Position numbers and translations under genes: made by a program. A stretch of 64,000 nucleotides of DNA from Actinoalloteichus hymeniacidonis. Its GTDB lineage: Bacteria; Actinomycetota; Actinomycetes; Mycobacteriales; Pseudonocardiaceae. Location: positions 3,968,001 through 4,032,000 of the forward strand of contig NZ_JACHIS010000001.1 in assembly GCF_014203365.1 (NCBI RefSeq), read 5' to 3'. The notes below the pieces were generated by a model, which saw only the letters and a program-made list of their open reading frames with translations, did not search any database and was not told where the DNA came from. Below are positions 20,624 through 32,448 of the stretch, piece after piece. Position 1 is the first letter of the stretch. Each line of letters begins with the position of its first letter.

Positions 20624-20719
20624 GTGCAGAAGGCGGAGTCACCCGGCAGCAGTAGCGAGCCGGGCGAAGATCCCGGCTGCCAATCCGTCCCGAGCGCCCC
20701 ACGAGGGTGCGCCCGGTGA
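20624..20719 (+). CDS. possible 31-codon upstream reading frame coupled to the CNNM gene
   Basis: GTG 20624 lies 11 bases after AAGGAG and opens a 31-codon frame (VQKAESPGSSSEPGEDP...) whose TGA at 20717-20719 overlaps the GTG start of the next gene as GTGA, the coupling pattern used elsewhere in this window. The peptide is Ser/Pro/Glu-rich with no known motif. It may be a translated leader or the chance result of GC-rich sequence; the 296 bases before it show no other gene. Confidence 0.35.
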   Translation: MQKAESPGSSSEPGEDPGCQSVPSAPRGCAR

Positions 20720-22170
20720 ACGAGATCCTGATCACCATCCTACTGTTGTCACTGGTCGTTGTACTCACCGCAGGAACCTTCATCTGCGTCGCGGCCGAGT
20801 TCGCACTCACCTCGCTGGAGCGGAGCACCATCGACTCGCACGTCGCCGAAGTAGGCGACAAACGGGCGAAGATGGTCCTCCATGCTCATCGGACGCTGTC
20901 TTTCCAGCTCTCCGGCGCGCAACTCGGCATCACCGTCACCACCGTCACCACCGGCTTCCTCGCCCAACCCGCCATCGGCGAGCTCATCAGCCCTGCGCTG
21001 AGCGGGCTCGGTCTCTCCGCGTCCACGGCGGCGGGCGTGTCGGTCGGACTGGCGTTGGTGATCGCCACCTCGCTGTCGATGCTGTTCGGCGAGCTGGTCC
21101 CCAAGAACCTGGCCATCGCCAGGCCGCTGGAGACCGCTCGCGCCGTGACCGGCATCTATTCTCGGTTCACCCGGATGTTCCGTTGGCTGATCAACGTGGC
21201 CAACAACGGGGCGAACGCCATGGTGCGGAAGCTGGGAGTGGAACCGGCCGACGAGCTGCGGTCCGCACGATCCCCGGAGGAACTGGGCTCCATGGTCCGC
21301 AACAGCGCGGAACAGGGGACGATGGATGCGGGAACCGCAAGCCTGCTGGATCGCTCGCTGCGGTTCGGCGACCGGACGGCGGGCGAGCTGATGACGCCCC
21401 GGGTCCGCGTCGCCGCACTGACCGCGGACTCCACGGCGGTCGATCTACTCGAGATCGCCCACCGCACCGGTTTCTCCCGGTTCCCGGTCCACGGCGGCGA
21501 CCTCGACGACGTACGCGGTGTCGTGCACGTCAAGCAGGCCTTCACGCTGCCGACGGCCGAGCGGGCGGCCACCCGGGTCGCCACGCTGGCCAGGCCGGTG
21601 CCGAGCGTGCCGGACTCGCTGGAGGGCGATGCCCTGCTCGACCGGCTGCGCGGCTCCGGACTCCAGCTCGCGCTGGTCGTCGACGAGTACGGCGGCACGG
21701 CGGGGCTGGTCAGTTTCGAGGACGTCATCGAGGAGATCATCGGCGACGTGCGAGACGAGCACGATCGGCGTGAGATCTCACCGATCCGCCCGCTCGGCGA
21801 GGGCACCTGGGTGGCCTCCGGGCTGCTCCGGGACGACGAGCTCGCGGAGGCGACCGGGTTGCAGATCCCCGAGGGGGACTACGACACGCTCGCAGGCTTC
21901 GTCCTCGATCGACTCGGTCGGATTCCCGACGTCGCCGACGAGGTACGGCTCGATGGCTGGCTGCTCACGGTCCTGCGGATGGATCGCAGGCGCATCGCCG
22001 AACTCCGCGTGGCACAGGTCACCGAGGCCTCCGGCAACGGTGCACATCCGGATGCGACCTCGGGTGACGGTGGATCGGCCACGCCCGAGCAGAGCTCGGC
22101 GAACACGGTGACCAGCAACGGTGTGTCGCACACCGTGATGCCGAGCAAGGCAGAGGAGGGCCTGCGATGA
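20716..22170 (+). CDS. CNNM/CBS-domain transporter-associated protein (HlyC/CorC family), long form
   Basis: A 484-residue membrane protein: CNNM (DUF21) domain with about four helices at residues 1-190 (LLSLVVVLTAGTFICVAAEF, SGAQLGITVTTVTTGFLA, FGELVPKNLAI), a pair of CBS domains (~210-330; MTPRVRVAALTADS, ALVVDEYGGTAGLVSFEDV), and a C-terminal CorC_HlyC domain (~345-430). Family members handle Mg2+/Co2+ homeostasis, possibly as Na+-driven Mg2+ exporters. The old hemolysin name is misleading. GTG 20716 is preferred (GAGGG eight bases upstream) over GTG 20707. It overlaps the next gene by four bases; the pair resembles mycobacterial Rv1842c/Rv1841c. Confidence 0.88.
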   Translation: MNEILITILLLSLVVVLTAGTFICVAAEFALTSLERSTIDSHVAEVGDKRAKMVLHAHRTLSFQLSGAQLGITVTTVTTGFLAQPAIGELISPALSGLGLSASTAAGVSVGLALVIATSLSMLFGELVPKNLAIARPLETARAVTGIYSRFTRMFRWLINVANNGANAMVRKLGVEPADELRSARSPEELGSMVRNSAEQGTMDAGTASLLDRSLRFGDRTAGELMTPRVRVAALTADSTAVDLLEIAHRTGFSRFPVHGGDLDDVRGVVHVKQAFTLPTAERAATRVATLARPVPSVPDSLEGDALLDRLRGSGLQLALVVDEYGGTAGLVSFEDVIEEIIGDVRDEHDRREISPIRPLGEGTWVASGLLRDDELAEATGLQIPEGDYDTLAGFVLDRLGRIPDVADEVRLDGWLLTVLRMDRRRIAELRVAQVTEASGNGAHPDATSGDGGSATPEQSSANTVTSNGVSHTVMPSKAEEGLR

Positions 22171-23228
22171 GCGACGGAATGGCCGTGCTCGTCGCGGTGC
22201 TGTTGTTGATCTTGAACGCCTTCTTCGTGGGCGGCGAGTTCGCCCTGCTCTCGTCCCGACGCGACCGCCTGGAGAACCTGGCCGAGCAGGGACACAAGCG
22301 GGCGAGGACGGTGATCAAGGCGAGTAAAGAGATCTCGCTGATGCTGGCGGGTTCACAGCTGGGCATCACCATGTGCACGGTGGGACTCGGTGCACTGGGA
22401 GAACCCGCGGTGGCTCACCAGCTCGAACGGGTATTCGAGCCGTTGGGTGTTCCCGAGGCACTACTACATCCGATCGCATTCGCGATCGCTTTGTCACTTG
22501 TCAACATCTTGCACATCATGCTTGGTGAAATGGTGCCGAAGAATCTCGCGATCGCCTCGCCGGAACGGATGGCGATGTGGCTGGTTCCCGCACACGTGGG
22601 CTTCGTGCGGTTGGTTCGACCGGTGATCGCCTTGTTCAACATCGCGGCGAACGGAATCCTGCGATTGATGAAGATCGAGCCGAAGGACGAGATCGCCTCG
22701 GCTTACACGGCTCAGGAGATGACGAACCTGATCGCGGAATCGCGCCAGGAAGGGCTTCTGGAGGATTCCGAGCACCGCAGGCTCGCCAAGACGCTGTCCT
22801 CGGCGGAACGCACCGTGGGCGATGTGCTGGTTCCCGTCGGCGAGCTGACCACGATTCCGGAGAACCCCACCGTCGGCGACGTGGAACAAGCCGTATCCCG
22901 GACGGGCTTCTCGCGGTTCCCGGTGCGCTCGGCCGACGGCCGGATGGTCGGCTACCTCCACATCAAGGATGTGCTGGAGCAGGCCGACGCGGATCGAGGC
23001 GCGCTGGTCACGGCGGGGCGGATCCGCAGTCTGCCGCAGGTCGCAGCCGAGATGCGGCTGGGCGAGGCGTTGACCACGCTTCGCCGCGCGCAAAGCCACC
23101 TGGCGGCGGCCGTGGGCGCCGACGGCGAGGTGCTGGGCGTGGTGGCGCTGGAGGATCTGGTCGAGGAGTACGTCGGCACCGTGCGCGACGGCACTCACGT
23201 CCGGGCCGTGCCGCGAACGGCGGGATGA
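22167..23228 (+). CDS. CNNM/CBS-domain transporter-associated protein, short form
   Basis: A 353-residue paralogue of the preceding gene, joined to it by an ATGA overlap. It has the DUF21/CNNM membrane domain (VLLLILNAFFVGGEFALLSS, GSQLGITMCTVGLGALGEPA, MLGEMVPKNLAIASP) and two CBS domains (VLVPVGELTTIPEN, LAAAVGADGEVLGVVALEDLVEE) but ends soon after them, so the CorC_HlyC domain is absent. The two proteins probably form a heteromeric complex in the membrane, with nucleotide sensed by CBS domains. After the stop, 297 bases without a recognisable gene lead to the next start. Confidence 0.87.
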   Translation: MSDGMAVLVAVLLLILNAFFVGGEFALLSSRRDRLENLAEQGHKRARTVIKASKEISLMLAGSQLGITMCTVGLGALGEPAVAHQLERVFEPLGVPEALLHPIAFAIALSLVNILHIMLGEMVPKNLAIASPERMAMWLVPAHVGFVRLVRPVIALFNIAANGILRLMKIEPKDEIASAYTAQEMTNLIAESRQEGLLEDSEHRRLAKTLSSAERTVGDVLVPVGELTTIPENPTVGDVEQAVSRTGFSRFPVRSADGRMVGYLHIKDVLEQADADRGALVTAGRIRSLPQVAAEMRLGEALTTLRRAQSHLAAAVGADGEVLGVVALEDLVEEYVGTVRDGTHVRAVPRTAG

Positions 23229-23525
23229 CGACTGCGGATGATTTCCGCATTGCACGATTCGGGGGCGGGGCGGCGACTCACGCGGCCTCGCCCCCCACTC
23301 GCGGTGATCGGGGAAACGCCGTCCGATCACGGCATAACTCGATCTCCGGTCCTTCGGCCCACAGTCGAATTCCGGCCGAATGACGACCGGTCGCGGAAGG
23401 ATCTTGACCGAGAGTCTTCACCTGTTAGCGTAGCTTTCGGCCAAGCGGGCTCACAGCGTTGTGACCAGTCCGTTCTCGTTACTTAGCGAAATGAACTTTC
23501 GCTTTTCTACGTGAAAGGGAGCCGA

Positions 23526-24728
23526 ATGGCTCGACACCGTGGCTCAGGACTCAGGCTCCGCCGAGTCGCAGGATGGCCTCTCGTGGTCGTCGCGGTTCTA
23601 CTGATCTCGACGCTCGGGTACGTCGGCTGGTCGTCCCTCTCCGCAATGGTCGCGCAGCGTGCCGACGCCGAGGCGGCGAGCTGTCCGGCAGGCGATCAGA
23701 CACTGCGCATCGCCGTCGAGGACGCGATGGCCGAGCCACTGATCGACTCCGCCCAGGCGTGGAGCGCCGAGCGCCCGGTGATCCAGGACGCCTGCATCCG
23801 GGTCGAGGTGGTCGCGCACGACTCCAGTGAGGTCCTCGCGGGTCTGACCGGCGAATGGAACGAGGGCGAACTCGGGCCGAGGCCGAACGCCTGGGTCCCC
23901 GACTCGCTGCGCTGGGTGCAGCAGCTCACCGAACAACAGGGCGACCTGATCGGTTCGCAGCCGCAGATCCTGGCCACCAGCCCGGTGCTTCTCGCGATGA
24001 CCGAACCCGCAGCCGACGCCGTGCGGATGCACGGCGGGATGAGCTGGACCGACCTCGCCTCGCTGGTCGAGGACCCCCAGGGCTGGAGCCGGTTCGAGGA
24101 ACCGGCCTGGGGACAGTTCCGGTTGGTGCTCCCCGATCCCGCGACCAACCCGACCACCGGCTTGGCACTCCAGGGTCTGCTCGCGGGCGAGAATGGCACG
24201 GGACCGTTGACCTCGGAGGCGCTCGCGGAGGAGTCCACGCAGGATGCGCTGCGGCAACTGTGGCAGAACGAGCCGCTGGAGGTGCCCGCCAGCACGCACG
24301 ATGCGCTCGTCGAACTCGGCGCGGCCACCGAGCCGGGCATCGAGGGTTTCCACGCCACCCCGGTGAGCGAGGTGGATCTCTACCGGCGCAACCTGGGACT
24401 CGATGGCGAGCGGGCACCCGGCACCCCCATCGCGGGTTTCATGCCCGGCGGTGCCAACCCGAGCGTCGAGTACCCGTTGGTCGCGATCAACGGCGGCGCG
24501 GACGACAGCACCCTGAGCCGGGCTACCCAGCAGTTCGGCGAGTTCCTCCGGCATCGCGATCAACAACGCGGGATGGCCGAGGCAGGCTTCCGGGTGACCG
24601 CGGTGATGTACTACCCCAACCCCGCCCCCGGGGTGCGATGGAGCACGCCCGACGCGAACCTCACCGCGGCCGATGGCGCGACGACCCAGGAGTTGATCGA
24701 TTCCTGGCACGGTCAGGCCGCGAGCTGA
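23526..24728 (+). CDS. membrane-anchored extracellular solute-binding-type protein
   Basis: A 400-residue protein with a basic N-terminus and one hydrophobic segment (GWPLVVVAVLLISTLGYVGW) that acts as signal anchor; no lipobox is visible. The rest resembles the solute-binding half of actinobacterial binding-protein/VWA proteins: LRIAVEDAMAEPLIDSAQAW, IRVEVVAHDSSEVLAGL, NAWVPDSLRWVQQL, SPVLLAMTEP, YPLVAINGGADDS, but the von Willebrand domain that often follows is missing. No ABC permease or ATPase gene is adjacent, so it may be a free-standing surface receptor. ATG 23526 has AAAGGGAG seven bases upstream. Confidence 0.7.
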   Translation: MARHRGSGLRLRRVAGWPLVVVAVLLISTLGYVGWSSLSAMVAQRADAEAASCPAGDQTLRIAVEDAMAEPLIDSAQAWSAERPVIQDACIRVEVVAHDSSEVLAGLTGEWNEGELGPRPNAWVPDSLRWVQQLTEQQGDLIGSQPQILATSPVLLAMTEPAADAVRMHGGMSWTDLASLVEDPQGWSRFEEPAWGQFRLVLPDPATNPTTGLALQGLLAGENGTGPLTSEALAEESTQDALRQLWQNEPLEVPASTHDALVELGAATEPGIEGFHATPVSEVDLYRRNLGLDGERAPGTPIAGFMPGGANPSVEYPLVAINGGADDSTLSRATQQFGEFLRHRDQQRGMAEAGFRVTAVMYYPNPAPGVRWSTPDANLTAADGATTQELIDSWHGQAAS

Positions 24729-24763
24729 GGCGGGGCAGGCGGCGATCCGAGCGACCTACCGTT

Positions 24764-25213
24764 CTACCAAGGGCTGACACCGGGGTTCTGCGCCTGGCTC
24801 AGCCACTTCTCCGGACGCATCCGGACCAGGACCGACTGGTCGTTCAGCGTCGTGTCCACGAAGGAGACCGCCTGGTCTGCCGGAAGGTAACGTTCGGCGA
24901 TCTCCAGCGCCTGTTGGCGGCTGGGCGTATCGATGCCCACGACCGGCCCCTCGACGGTGACGAATCGGTACGGCAGTGTCACCGTCTGCGTGGCCAGGCT
25001 GAACCAACCCGCCGCTTCGATGGCCCGGTGCTTGGTCGAGCCCCGGTTCATCCGGATCGTGACCTCGCCGCCGGGCTGGTAGCCGTACCAGATGGGCACG
25101 GCCAACGGGCCCCGTCCCTCCCGGCCGATCGCCAGGATGGCGACATGTGCCTCCGCCAGATAGGCCTCACGCTGGTCGATACTCATCACCGACCACAACG
25201 ATTGACTCGCCAT
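24764..25213 (-). CDS. pyridoxamine 5'-phosphate oxidase-fold (split barrel) protein
   Basis: A 149-residue PPOX-fold protein, starting MASQSLWSVM at ATG 25213, with GGAGG four bases upstream. The pattern AYLAEAHVAILAIGREGRGPLAVPIWY followed by VTIRMNRGSTKHRAI and TVTLPYRFVTVEGPVVGID is that of small split-barrel flavin- or F420-binding proteins common in actinomycetes. Such proteins reduce small molecules with FMN or F420H2, but cofactor and substrate cannot be set here. It is convergent with the solute-binding gene and separated by 198 bases from serS upstream on the same strand. Confidence 0.8.
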   Translation of the reverse strand: MASQSLWSVMSIDQREAYLAEAHVAILAIGREGRGPLAVPIWYGYQPGGEVTIRMNRGSTKHRAIEAAGWFSLATQTVTLPYRFVTVEGPVVGIDTPSRQQALEIAERYLPADQAVSFVDTTLNDQSVLVRMRPEKWLSQAQNPGVSPW

Positions 25214-25411
25214 CACGCCTCCAGCGGTTCGACCGGAAAGATCCACACTCTTATGTCGATCAACCTCGGCAAGGGTGCGGGGTATTCCCGACCGGTACGC
25301 CAGAGATGTGTGCCTCGGCGATGCGGATGACGGCGTCTATCGCCCACCCGGCGTGGCACGACGCCGACCGGCCGGGCCGCGCGAACACGACTCGGCCGGG
25401 CCTGAAGCCCG

Positions 25412-26686
25412 TTAGGGGCGGATGACGTCCGTACCGATGTAGGGCACCAACGCCTCCGGGATACGCACCGAGCCGTCGGCCTGCTGGTTCTGCTCCAGGA
25501 TCGCCACGATCGTGCGGCCCACGGCCAGACCGGAGCCGTTCAACGTCGCGGCGAAGCCACGCTTGCCGTCCTTGGTCCTAGTACGGATGCCCGCGCGGCG
25601 CGACTGGAAGACACCGCAGTCCGAGACGCTGGAGATCTCCCGATACCGCTGCTGGCTGGGCAGCCACACCTCGATGTCGTAGGTGTACTGGGCCGAGAAA
25701 CCGATGTCGCCCGCAGGCAGCGTCACCACCCGGTAGGCCAAGCCGAGCCTGCGCAGGCACTCCTCGGCGTGTCCGAGCATCAACCGCAGTTGGGCATCGG
25801 ACTCGGCGGGATCGCAGAACCGGACCAGTTCGACCTTGGAGAACTGGTGCATGCGGATCAGACCCCGGGTGTCACGCCCGTAGGAACCGGCCTCGGACCG
25901 GAAACACGGCGTCTGAGCCGTGTAGGCCAACGGAAGCTCCTCGGAGGCGAGGATCTCGTCCGCGTGCAGGTTGAGCAGCGGGACCTCTGCGGTCGGCACC
26001 AGGAACAGCTCCCGGTCGGCGACACCCGTGCGGAAGAGGTCCTCCTCGAATTTGGGCAGCTGTCCGGACCCGGTGAGCGCGGCGCGATTGGCCATCGCGG
26101 GCAGACCGAACTCGGTGTAGCCGTGTTCCTCGGTGTGCAGAGCGAGGAAGAAGCTCGCCAAGGCCCGCTCCAACCGTGCGCCCGCTCCCTTGAGGACGGC
26201 GAACCTCGGTCCCGCGATCTTGGTGGCCCTGGGGAAGTCGAAGATTCCAAGCCGCTCGCCGATGTCGACGTGATCGGCGGGTTCGAAATCGAACCGGGGC
26301 CGCTCACCCCAGACATTGACCTCTTCGGCGAACTCGTCGGTGGCGCCGTCGGGCAGTCGATCGTCCGGCAGGTTGGGGATGCCGAGCAGCAGCTCCGTCA
26401 GCTCCGCGTCGAGGCGTTGGTGCTCCTCCTCCGACTCGGCGATGCTGCCCTTGAGGCCCTTGGCGTGTTCCCGCAGCTCGGTGATGTCCTCGCCGCGCTT
26501 GGCGGCCTGTCCGACCGAGGCGGCGACCTTCTTCGACTCGGCCCGTGCCTCGTCGGCGCGCTGGATGGCGGAATTCCGGGAGGAAAGCAGCTTCTCGAGT
26601 CGCGTCAGGTCAAGCTGGTAGCCACGTCGTGCGAGCTTGCGCACGGCGTCGGTGGCCGGGTCGAGCAGAACGCGCGGGTCGTGCAT
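25412..26686 (-). CDS. serS: seryl-tRNA synthetase
   Basis: A 424-residue class II aminoacyl-tRNA synthetase charging tRNA-Ser (and tRNA-Sec where present). The N-terminal coiled-coil arm that holds the tRNA spans residues ~30-105; the catalytic domain shows motif 2 (PCFRSEAGSYGRDTRG, IRMHQFSKVE) and motif 3 (FAATLNGSGLAVGRTIVAIL). ATG 26686 is chosen because SerS proteins begin just before LLDPATDAVRK; 60 upstream codons in frame are not conserved in type. It follows gcvP on the same strand with a 205-base gap in which no gene was seen. Confidence 0.97.
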   Translation of the reverse strand: MHDPRVLLDPATDAVRKLARRGYQLDLTRLEKLLSSRNSAIQRADEARAESKKVAASVGQAAKRGEDITELREHAKGLKGSIAESEEEHQRLDAELTELLLGIPNLPDDRLPDGATDEFAEEVNVWGERPRFDFEPADHVDIGERLGIFDFPRATKIAGPRFAVLKGAGARLERALASFFLALHTEEHGYTEFGLPAMANRAALTGSGQLPKFEEDLFRTGVADRELFLVPTAEVPLLNLHADEILASEELPLAYTAQTPCFRSEAGSYGRDTRGLIRMHQFSKVELVRFCDPAESDAQLRLMLGHAEECLRRLGLAYRVVTLPAGDIGFSAQYTYDIEVWLPSQQRYREISSVSDCGVFQSRRAGIRTRTKDGKRGFAATLNGSGLAVGRTIVAILEQNQQADGSVRIPEALVPYIGTDVIRP

Positions 26687-26891
26687 CTCTTCAAAGCTCC
26701 ATCGCCTCAGAGGACGGGGCACCGCCGCTGTCGCACGGCGCCACCGCAGGCTTTCGGTCGGGTAATCGCCTGACAGCCTAGCCGCCGGGCACCCGGCCCC
26801 GTCGCTTCCCCGTGGCGCCTCGGCGGGATCGGGTCCGCGCGGGGCCGTGGCGGCGTGTGCCACCACGACCCCGGCGAACCCGTGCGGGGTG

Positions 26892-29804
<2,913 letters not shown>

Positions 29805-29840
29805 GGCCGAACCTCGGGTGACTCGGGGGCGGTGGCCTCG

Positions 29841-29856
29841 CGTCGGGCGCCCGACG
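29841..29856 (-). promoter_or_regulatory. palindromic hairpin between glycine riboswitch and gcvP
   Basis: CGTCGGGCGCCCGACG is a perfect 16-base inverted repeat 37 bases from the gcvP start and directly after the second aptamer. It is a candidate expression platform: an alternative hairpin that could hide the ribosome site or end transcription when glycine is absent. Confidence 0.5.
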
Positions 29857-29864
29857 TGAGGGTT

Positions 29865-30108
29865 CTCCTCCCCCTCTGTCCGTACCCGCATACCGCGCGG
29901 GCGCCTGAGAGCTTCGTCCGAGTTCGGCCACGGACTTGCACCGTCGGCGGGGCCTCCCGATGAGCGGCTTGCGCCACCGCACCGTCGGCCCGCTTTCCAG
30001 AGGCGTCTGTCTCGTGCGGTCCCTGCTGCCTGAGAGGTTCCGGGGAGGAGTTGCTCCTTCGGCGCCGCCGCCACCCATCAGAGTGACAACGGACTCTCCC
30101 GCACGAGG
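29865..30108 (-). ncRNA. tandem glycine riboswitch upstream of gcvP
   Basis: Read on the minus strand, two glycine aptamers follow each other. Aptamer I (30105 to 30012) opens with CGTGCGGGAGAG, whose CGTGCGG pairs with CCGCACG at its 3' end, and carries GCCGAAGGAGCAA and CCTCTCAGGCA then AGGGACCG. Aptamer II (about 30000 to 29865) has GGTGCAAGTCC, AGCTCTCAGGC and GGACAGAGGGGGA. These are the conserved pieces of the gcvT-type RNA. Tandem aptamers commonly activate glycine cleavage genes when glycine is high; here the direct target is gcvP. Confidence 0.9.
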
Positions 30109-30216
30109 TTCGGTCCTGCGGGCGAATCGAGCTTCCGACTCGCCCACAAGCCCTGACGACTACGCGCAGAGGCTACCCCGAACCGGATGGGGTGAACCCG
30201 GTGCGACCGTCGAGGG

Positions 30217-30783
30217 TCAACCGGTGCGTCGGTCCCGTCGTCTGCGGGACAGCTCGTCACAGGCGGGTTCCTCGGAGATCGGGCCCTCCGCCCGTTCGGC
30301 CGGGAACTCGTGAATGGTGCCGCTGATCTCTCGCATCGCCCCACTCACCGCGATGCCGAACACGCCTTGGCCACCTTGGAGGAGGTCGACCACCTCCTCC
30401 GGGGAGGTGCATTCGTAGACGGTGGTTCCATCGCTGAACAGGGTGATCCTCGCCAGATCCGCCACGCCGCGTCGCCGGAGGTGTTCCACCGCGACCCGGA
30501 TGTTCTGCAGGGAGACCCCGGTGTCGAGTAGCCGTTTGACCACCTTCAGCACCAAAAGGTCCTTGAACGAGTACAGCCGTTGACTACCGGAGCCGTGCGC
30601 ACTCCGTATCGACGGCCCCACGAGGCCCGTTCGCGCCCAGTAGTCGAGCTGCCGGTAGGTGATGCCCGCGATCTGGCAGGCCGCCGCACCGCGATAACCG
30701 ACCAGTTCGTCCGGCAACGACACGTCGGGGAACAAGCCGACCTGTTCACCGGAGGTCGACCAGACCGGCGAATCCTCAGTCAC
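30217..30783 (-). CDS. MerR-family regulator (Rv1830-type)
   Basis: A 188-residue MerR-type regulator. After 35 N-terminal residues comes the HTH: GITYRQLDYWARTGLVGPSI, GSQRLYSFKDLLVLKVVKRL, LDTGVSLQNIRVAVEHLR. The C-terminal half (TLFSDGTTVYECTSPEEVVDLLQGGQGVFGIAV) is a small dimer/effector domain with no metal-binding Cys pair, so it is not a classical metal sensor. Its place between the nuclease gene and gcvP matches Rv1830 of M. tuberculosis, linked there to cell-division and drug-tolerance control. GTG 30783 has GGAGG upstream. The 288 bases upstream to the nuclease stop hold no recognised gene. Confidence 0.85.
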   Translation of the reverse strand: MTEDSPVWSTSGEQVGLFPDVSLPDELVGYRGAAACQIAGITYRQLDYWARTGLVGPSIRSAHGSGSQRLYSFKDLLVLKVVKRLLDTGVSLQNIRVAVEHLRRRGVADLARITLFSDGTTVYECTSPEEVVDLLQGGQGVFGIAVSGAMREISGTIHEFPAERAEGPISEEPACDELSRRRRDRRTG

Positions 30784-31071
30784 GCCTGCCTCCTCTCGTG
30801 CGGCCGTGGAGGCCGTTCCTACGTCTCATGATCGCCCACGCGTTACGAGACCGCCACGACGACCTGGAGGGGTATTCCAGGTGACATTCATCCGACAACG
30901 ACGGTAAGACCGGCATGCAGACAGGTCAACGCGACGCGCGGGAGCGCGGAACACAGGTGTGGTGTGTCGCGAGGCCGCTCCCGCACCCAGGTCGCAGCTG
31001 GGAGGCATCCGAGGCCGGTGGTCCCGTCGGTGGCCATCGATGACGGTCGGCCGGGCGGCCGCGCCCGGGCC

Positions 31072-31557
31072 TCAGGTGTCGGCGCCCCGGAAGTCCTCCG
31101 GCGAGACGGAGTCCAGGAACTCCCGGAACTTCTCGACCTCGTCCTCTCGCTCGTCCTGTTCGTCGGCGACGATCAGCCCCGCCTCGGCGAGCACCGATTC
31201 GTCGGCGTGGATCGGTACTCCGACGCGCAGCGCCAGGGCCACCGAGTCGCTCGGACGGGCCGAGACCCGGACATCGCCGTCGAAGACCAGCTCGGCGAAG
31301 AACGTGCCCTCGTGCAGATCGGTGATCCGCACCTGCTCCAGCTCGCGCCCGAGGGCGCCGATGACGTCCTTGAGGAGGTCGTGGGTCATGGGGCGCGGTG
31401 GCCGCATGCCCTGCTGCTCCAGAGCAATCGCCGTCGCCTCGACAGAACCGATCCAGATCGGCAGGTACCGCTCGCCGTCGGTCTCGCGCAGCAGCAGCAT
31501 GGGCTGGTTGGCAGGCAGTTCCACCCGCACACCCACGACGCGCATCTCACTGCTCAT
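31072..31557 (-). CDS. bifunctional nuclease family protein (DUF151)
   Basis: A 161-residue protein of the bifunctional nuclease/DUF151 family: VVGVRVELPANQPMLLLRET, YLPIWIGSVEATAIALEQQG, RPMTHDLLKDVIGALG, ARPSDSVALALRVGVPI. Plant and Thermotoga relatives cut both DNA and RNA or have been crystallised as trimers. The homologue Rv1829 occupies the same position in mycobacteria between the two merR genes. The acidic C-terminus (DEQDEREDEVEKFREFL) may mediate contacts. Start ATG 31557 has GGAGGAGG upstream; ATG 31545 is an alternative. Its role in this conserved block is unknown. Confidence 0.88.
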   Translation of the reverse strand: MSSEMRVVGVRVELPANQPMLLLRETDGERYLPIWIGSVEATAIALEQQGMRPPRPMTHDLLKDVIGALGRELEQVRITDLHEGTFFAELVFDGDVRVSARPSDSVALALRVGVPIHADESVLAEAGLIVADEQDEREDEVEKFREFLDSVSPEDFRGADT

Positions 31558-31719
31558 CGGGTCTCGCCTCCTCCCGTGAACCACACACTGCTCGGCGCAC
31601 ACACAACAAGTCGGACAGCACACCATCGAGGATTGCCTACCGTCGCCTTCGACGCTACCCGCGATGACCGCAATACGCTCTACATTCTTGGCGGACCAGA
31701 CCCGGATTCAGGCACGAGT

Positions 31720-32448
31720 TCATCGGCCGATCACATCGCGCAATCCGGTCTTGACCAGGAGTGCATGCAGGCTGACCGACAACGCGGCCAGTTCCCGCAA
31801 GGTCTCCTCGGCCCGCGCTCCCGCATCGGCGCCGCGCTGCCGTGCGATCGGTCGCACGGCCTGCGCCAACAGGTCCACCTGTCGATCGGCCGAACTACGC
31901 AGCGCGCGCAGGTGCCGGGGCTCGATGCCGAACTCCGTCACCGCACGGACGGTGCGGGCGATCTCCACCGCGTCGGGATCGTAGAACCCCGCCTGCCCTG
32001 GACGCACTAGACCGTATTGCTCCATCTCCGCGAGAAGCGCAGGCGCGATGTCGGAAGCTGCCAGCATCTCTTCCCTGGTCAACCGCATCTCGCCACCGCT
32101 CGCGAAGTCGGACGCTCTCGGCATTCCGGTACTGGCGACACCTATCGGCGGTCGCCCCGCCTTCGGCAGGGCAAGCTCGCCCCCTCGCTCGGCAGCCAAC
32201 AGTTGTTCCTTGATCACTTTGAGCGGCAGATAGTGGTCGCGCTGCGCGCCGAGTACGAATCGGAGCCGCTCGACATCCTGCTCGCTGAACTGTCGGTAGC
32301 CGGTCTGGGTACGTGCCGGGCGGACGAGGCCTTCTGACTCGAGGAATCGAATCTTCGAGATGGTCACCTCAGGGAAATCGACACGAAGCTGCGAGAGCAC
32401 CATGCCGATGCTGAGCGCACCGCGCTCGGACCGCCCGGCCGCGGTCAC
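31720..32448 (-). CDS. ftsR: MerR-like regulator FtsR
   Basis: A 242-residue MerR-superfamily regulator orthologous in type to Rv1828/Cg1631 (FtsR), which in Corynebacterium activates ftsZ. The HTH covers SIGMVLSQLRVDFPEVTISK, RFLESEGLVRPARTQTGYRQ and FSEQDVERLRFVLGAQRDHYLPL; a second winged-helix-like part (~125-205, LTREEMLAASDI... RAVTEFGIEPRHLRALRSSA) is also seen in Rv1828. GTG 32448 overlaps the garA stop by four bases, giving translational coupling. Position and sequence both support the call; its target here is inferred. Confidence 0.88.
   Translation of the reverse strand: MTAAGRSERGALSIGMVLSQLRVDFPEVTISKIRFLESEGLVRPARTQTGYRQFSEQDVERLRFVLGAQRDHYLPLKVIKEQLLAAERGGELALPKAGRPPIGVASTGMPRASDFASGGEMRLTREEMLAASDIAPALLAEMEQYGLVRPGQAGFYDPDAVEIARTVRAVTEFGIEPRHLRALRSSADRQVDLLAQAVRPIARQRGADAGARAEETLRELAALSVSLHALLVKTGLRDVIGR

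Noticed and set aside
20716-23228. Calling the CNNM pair hemolysins
   Set aside because: The hemolysin name comes from an old annotation of TlyC-like proteins; the domains indicate Mg/Co-related membrane transport.
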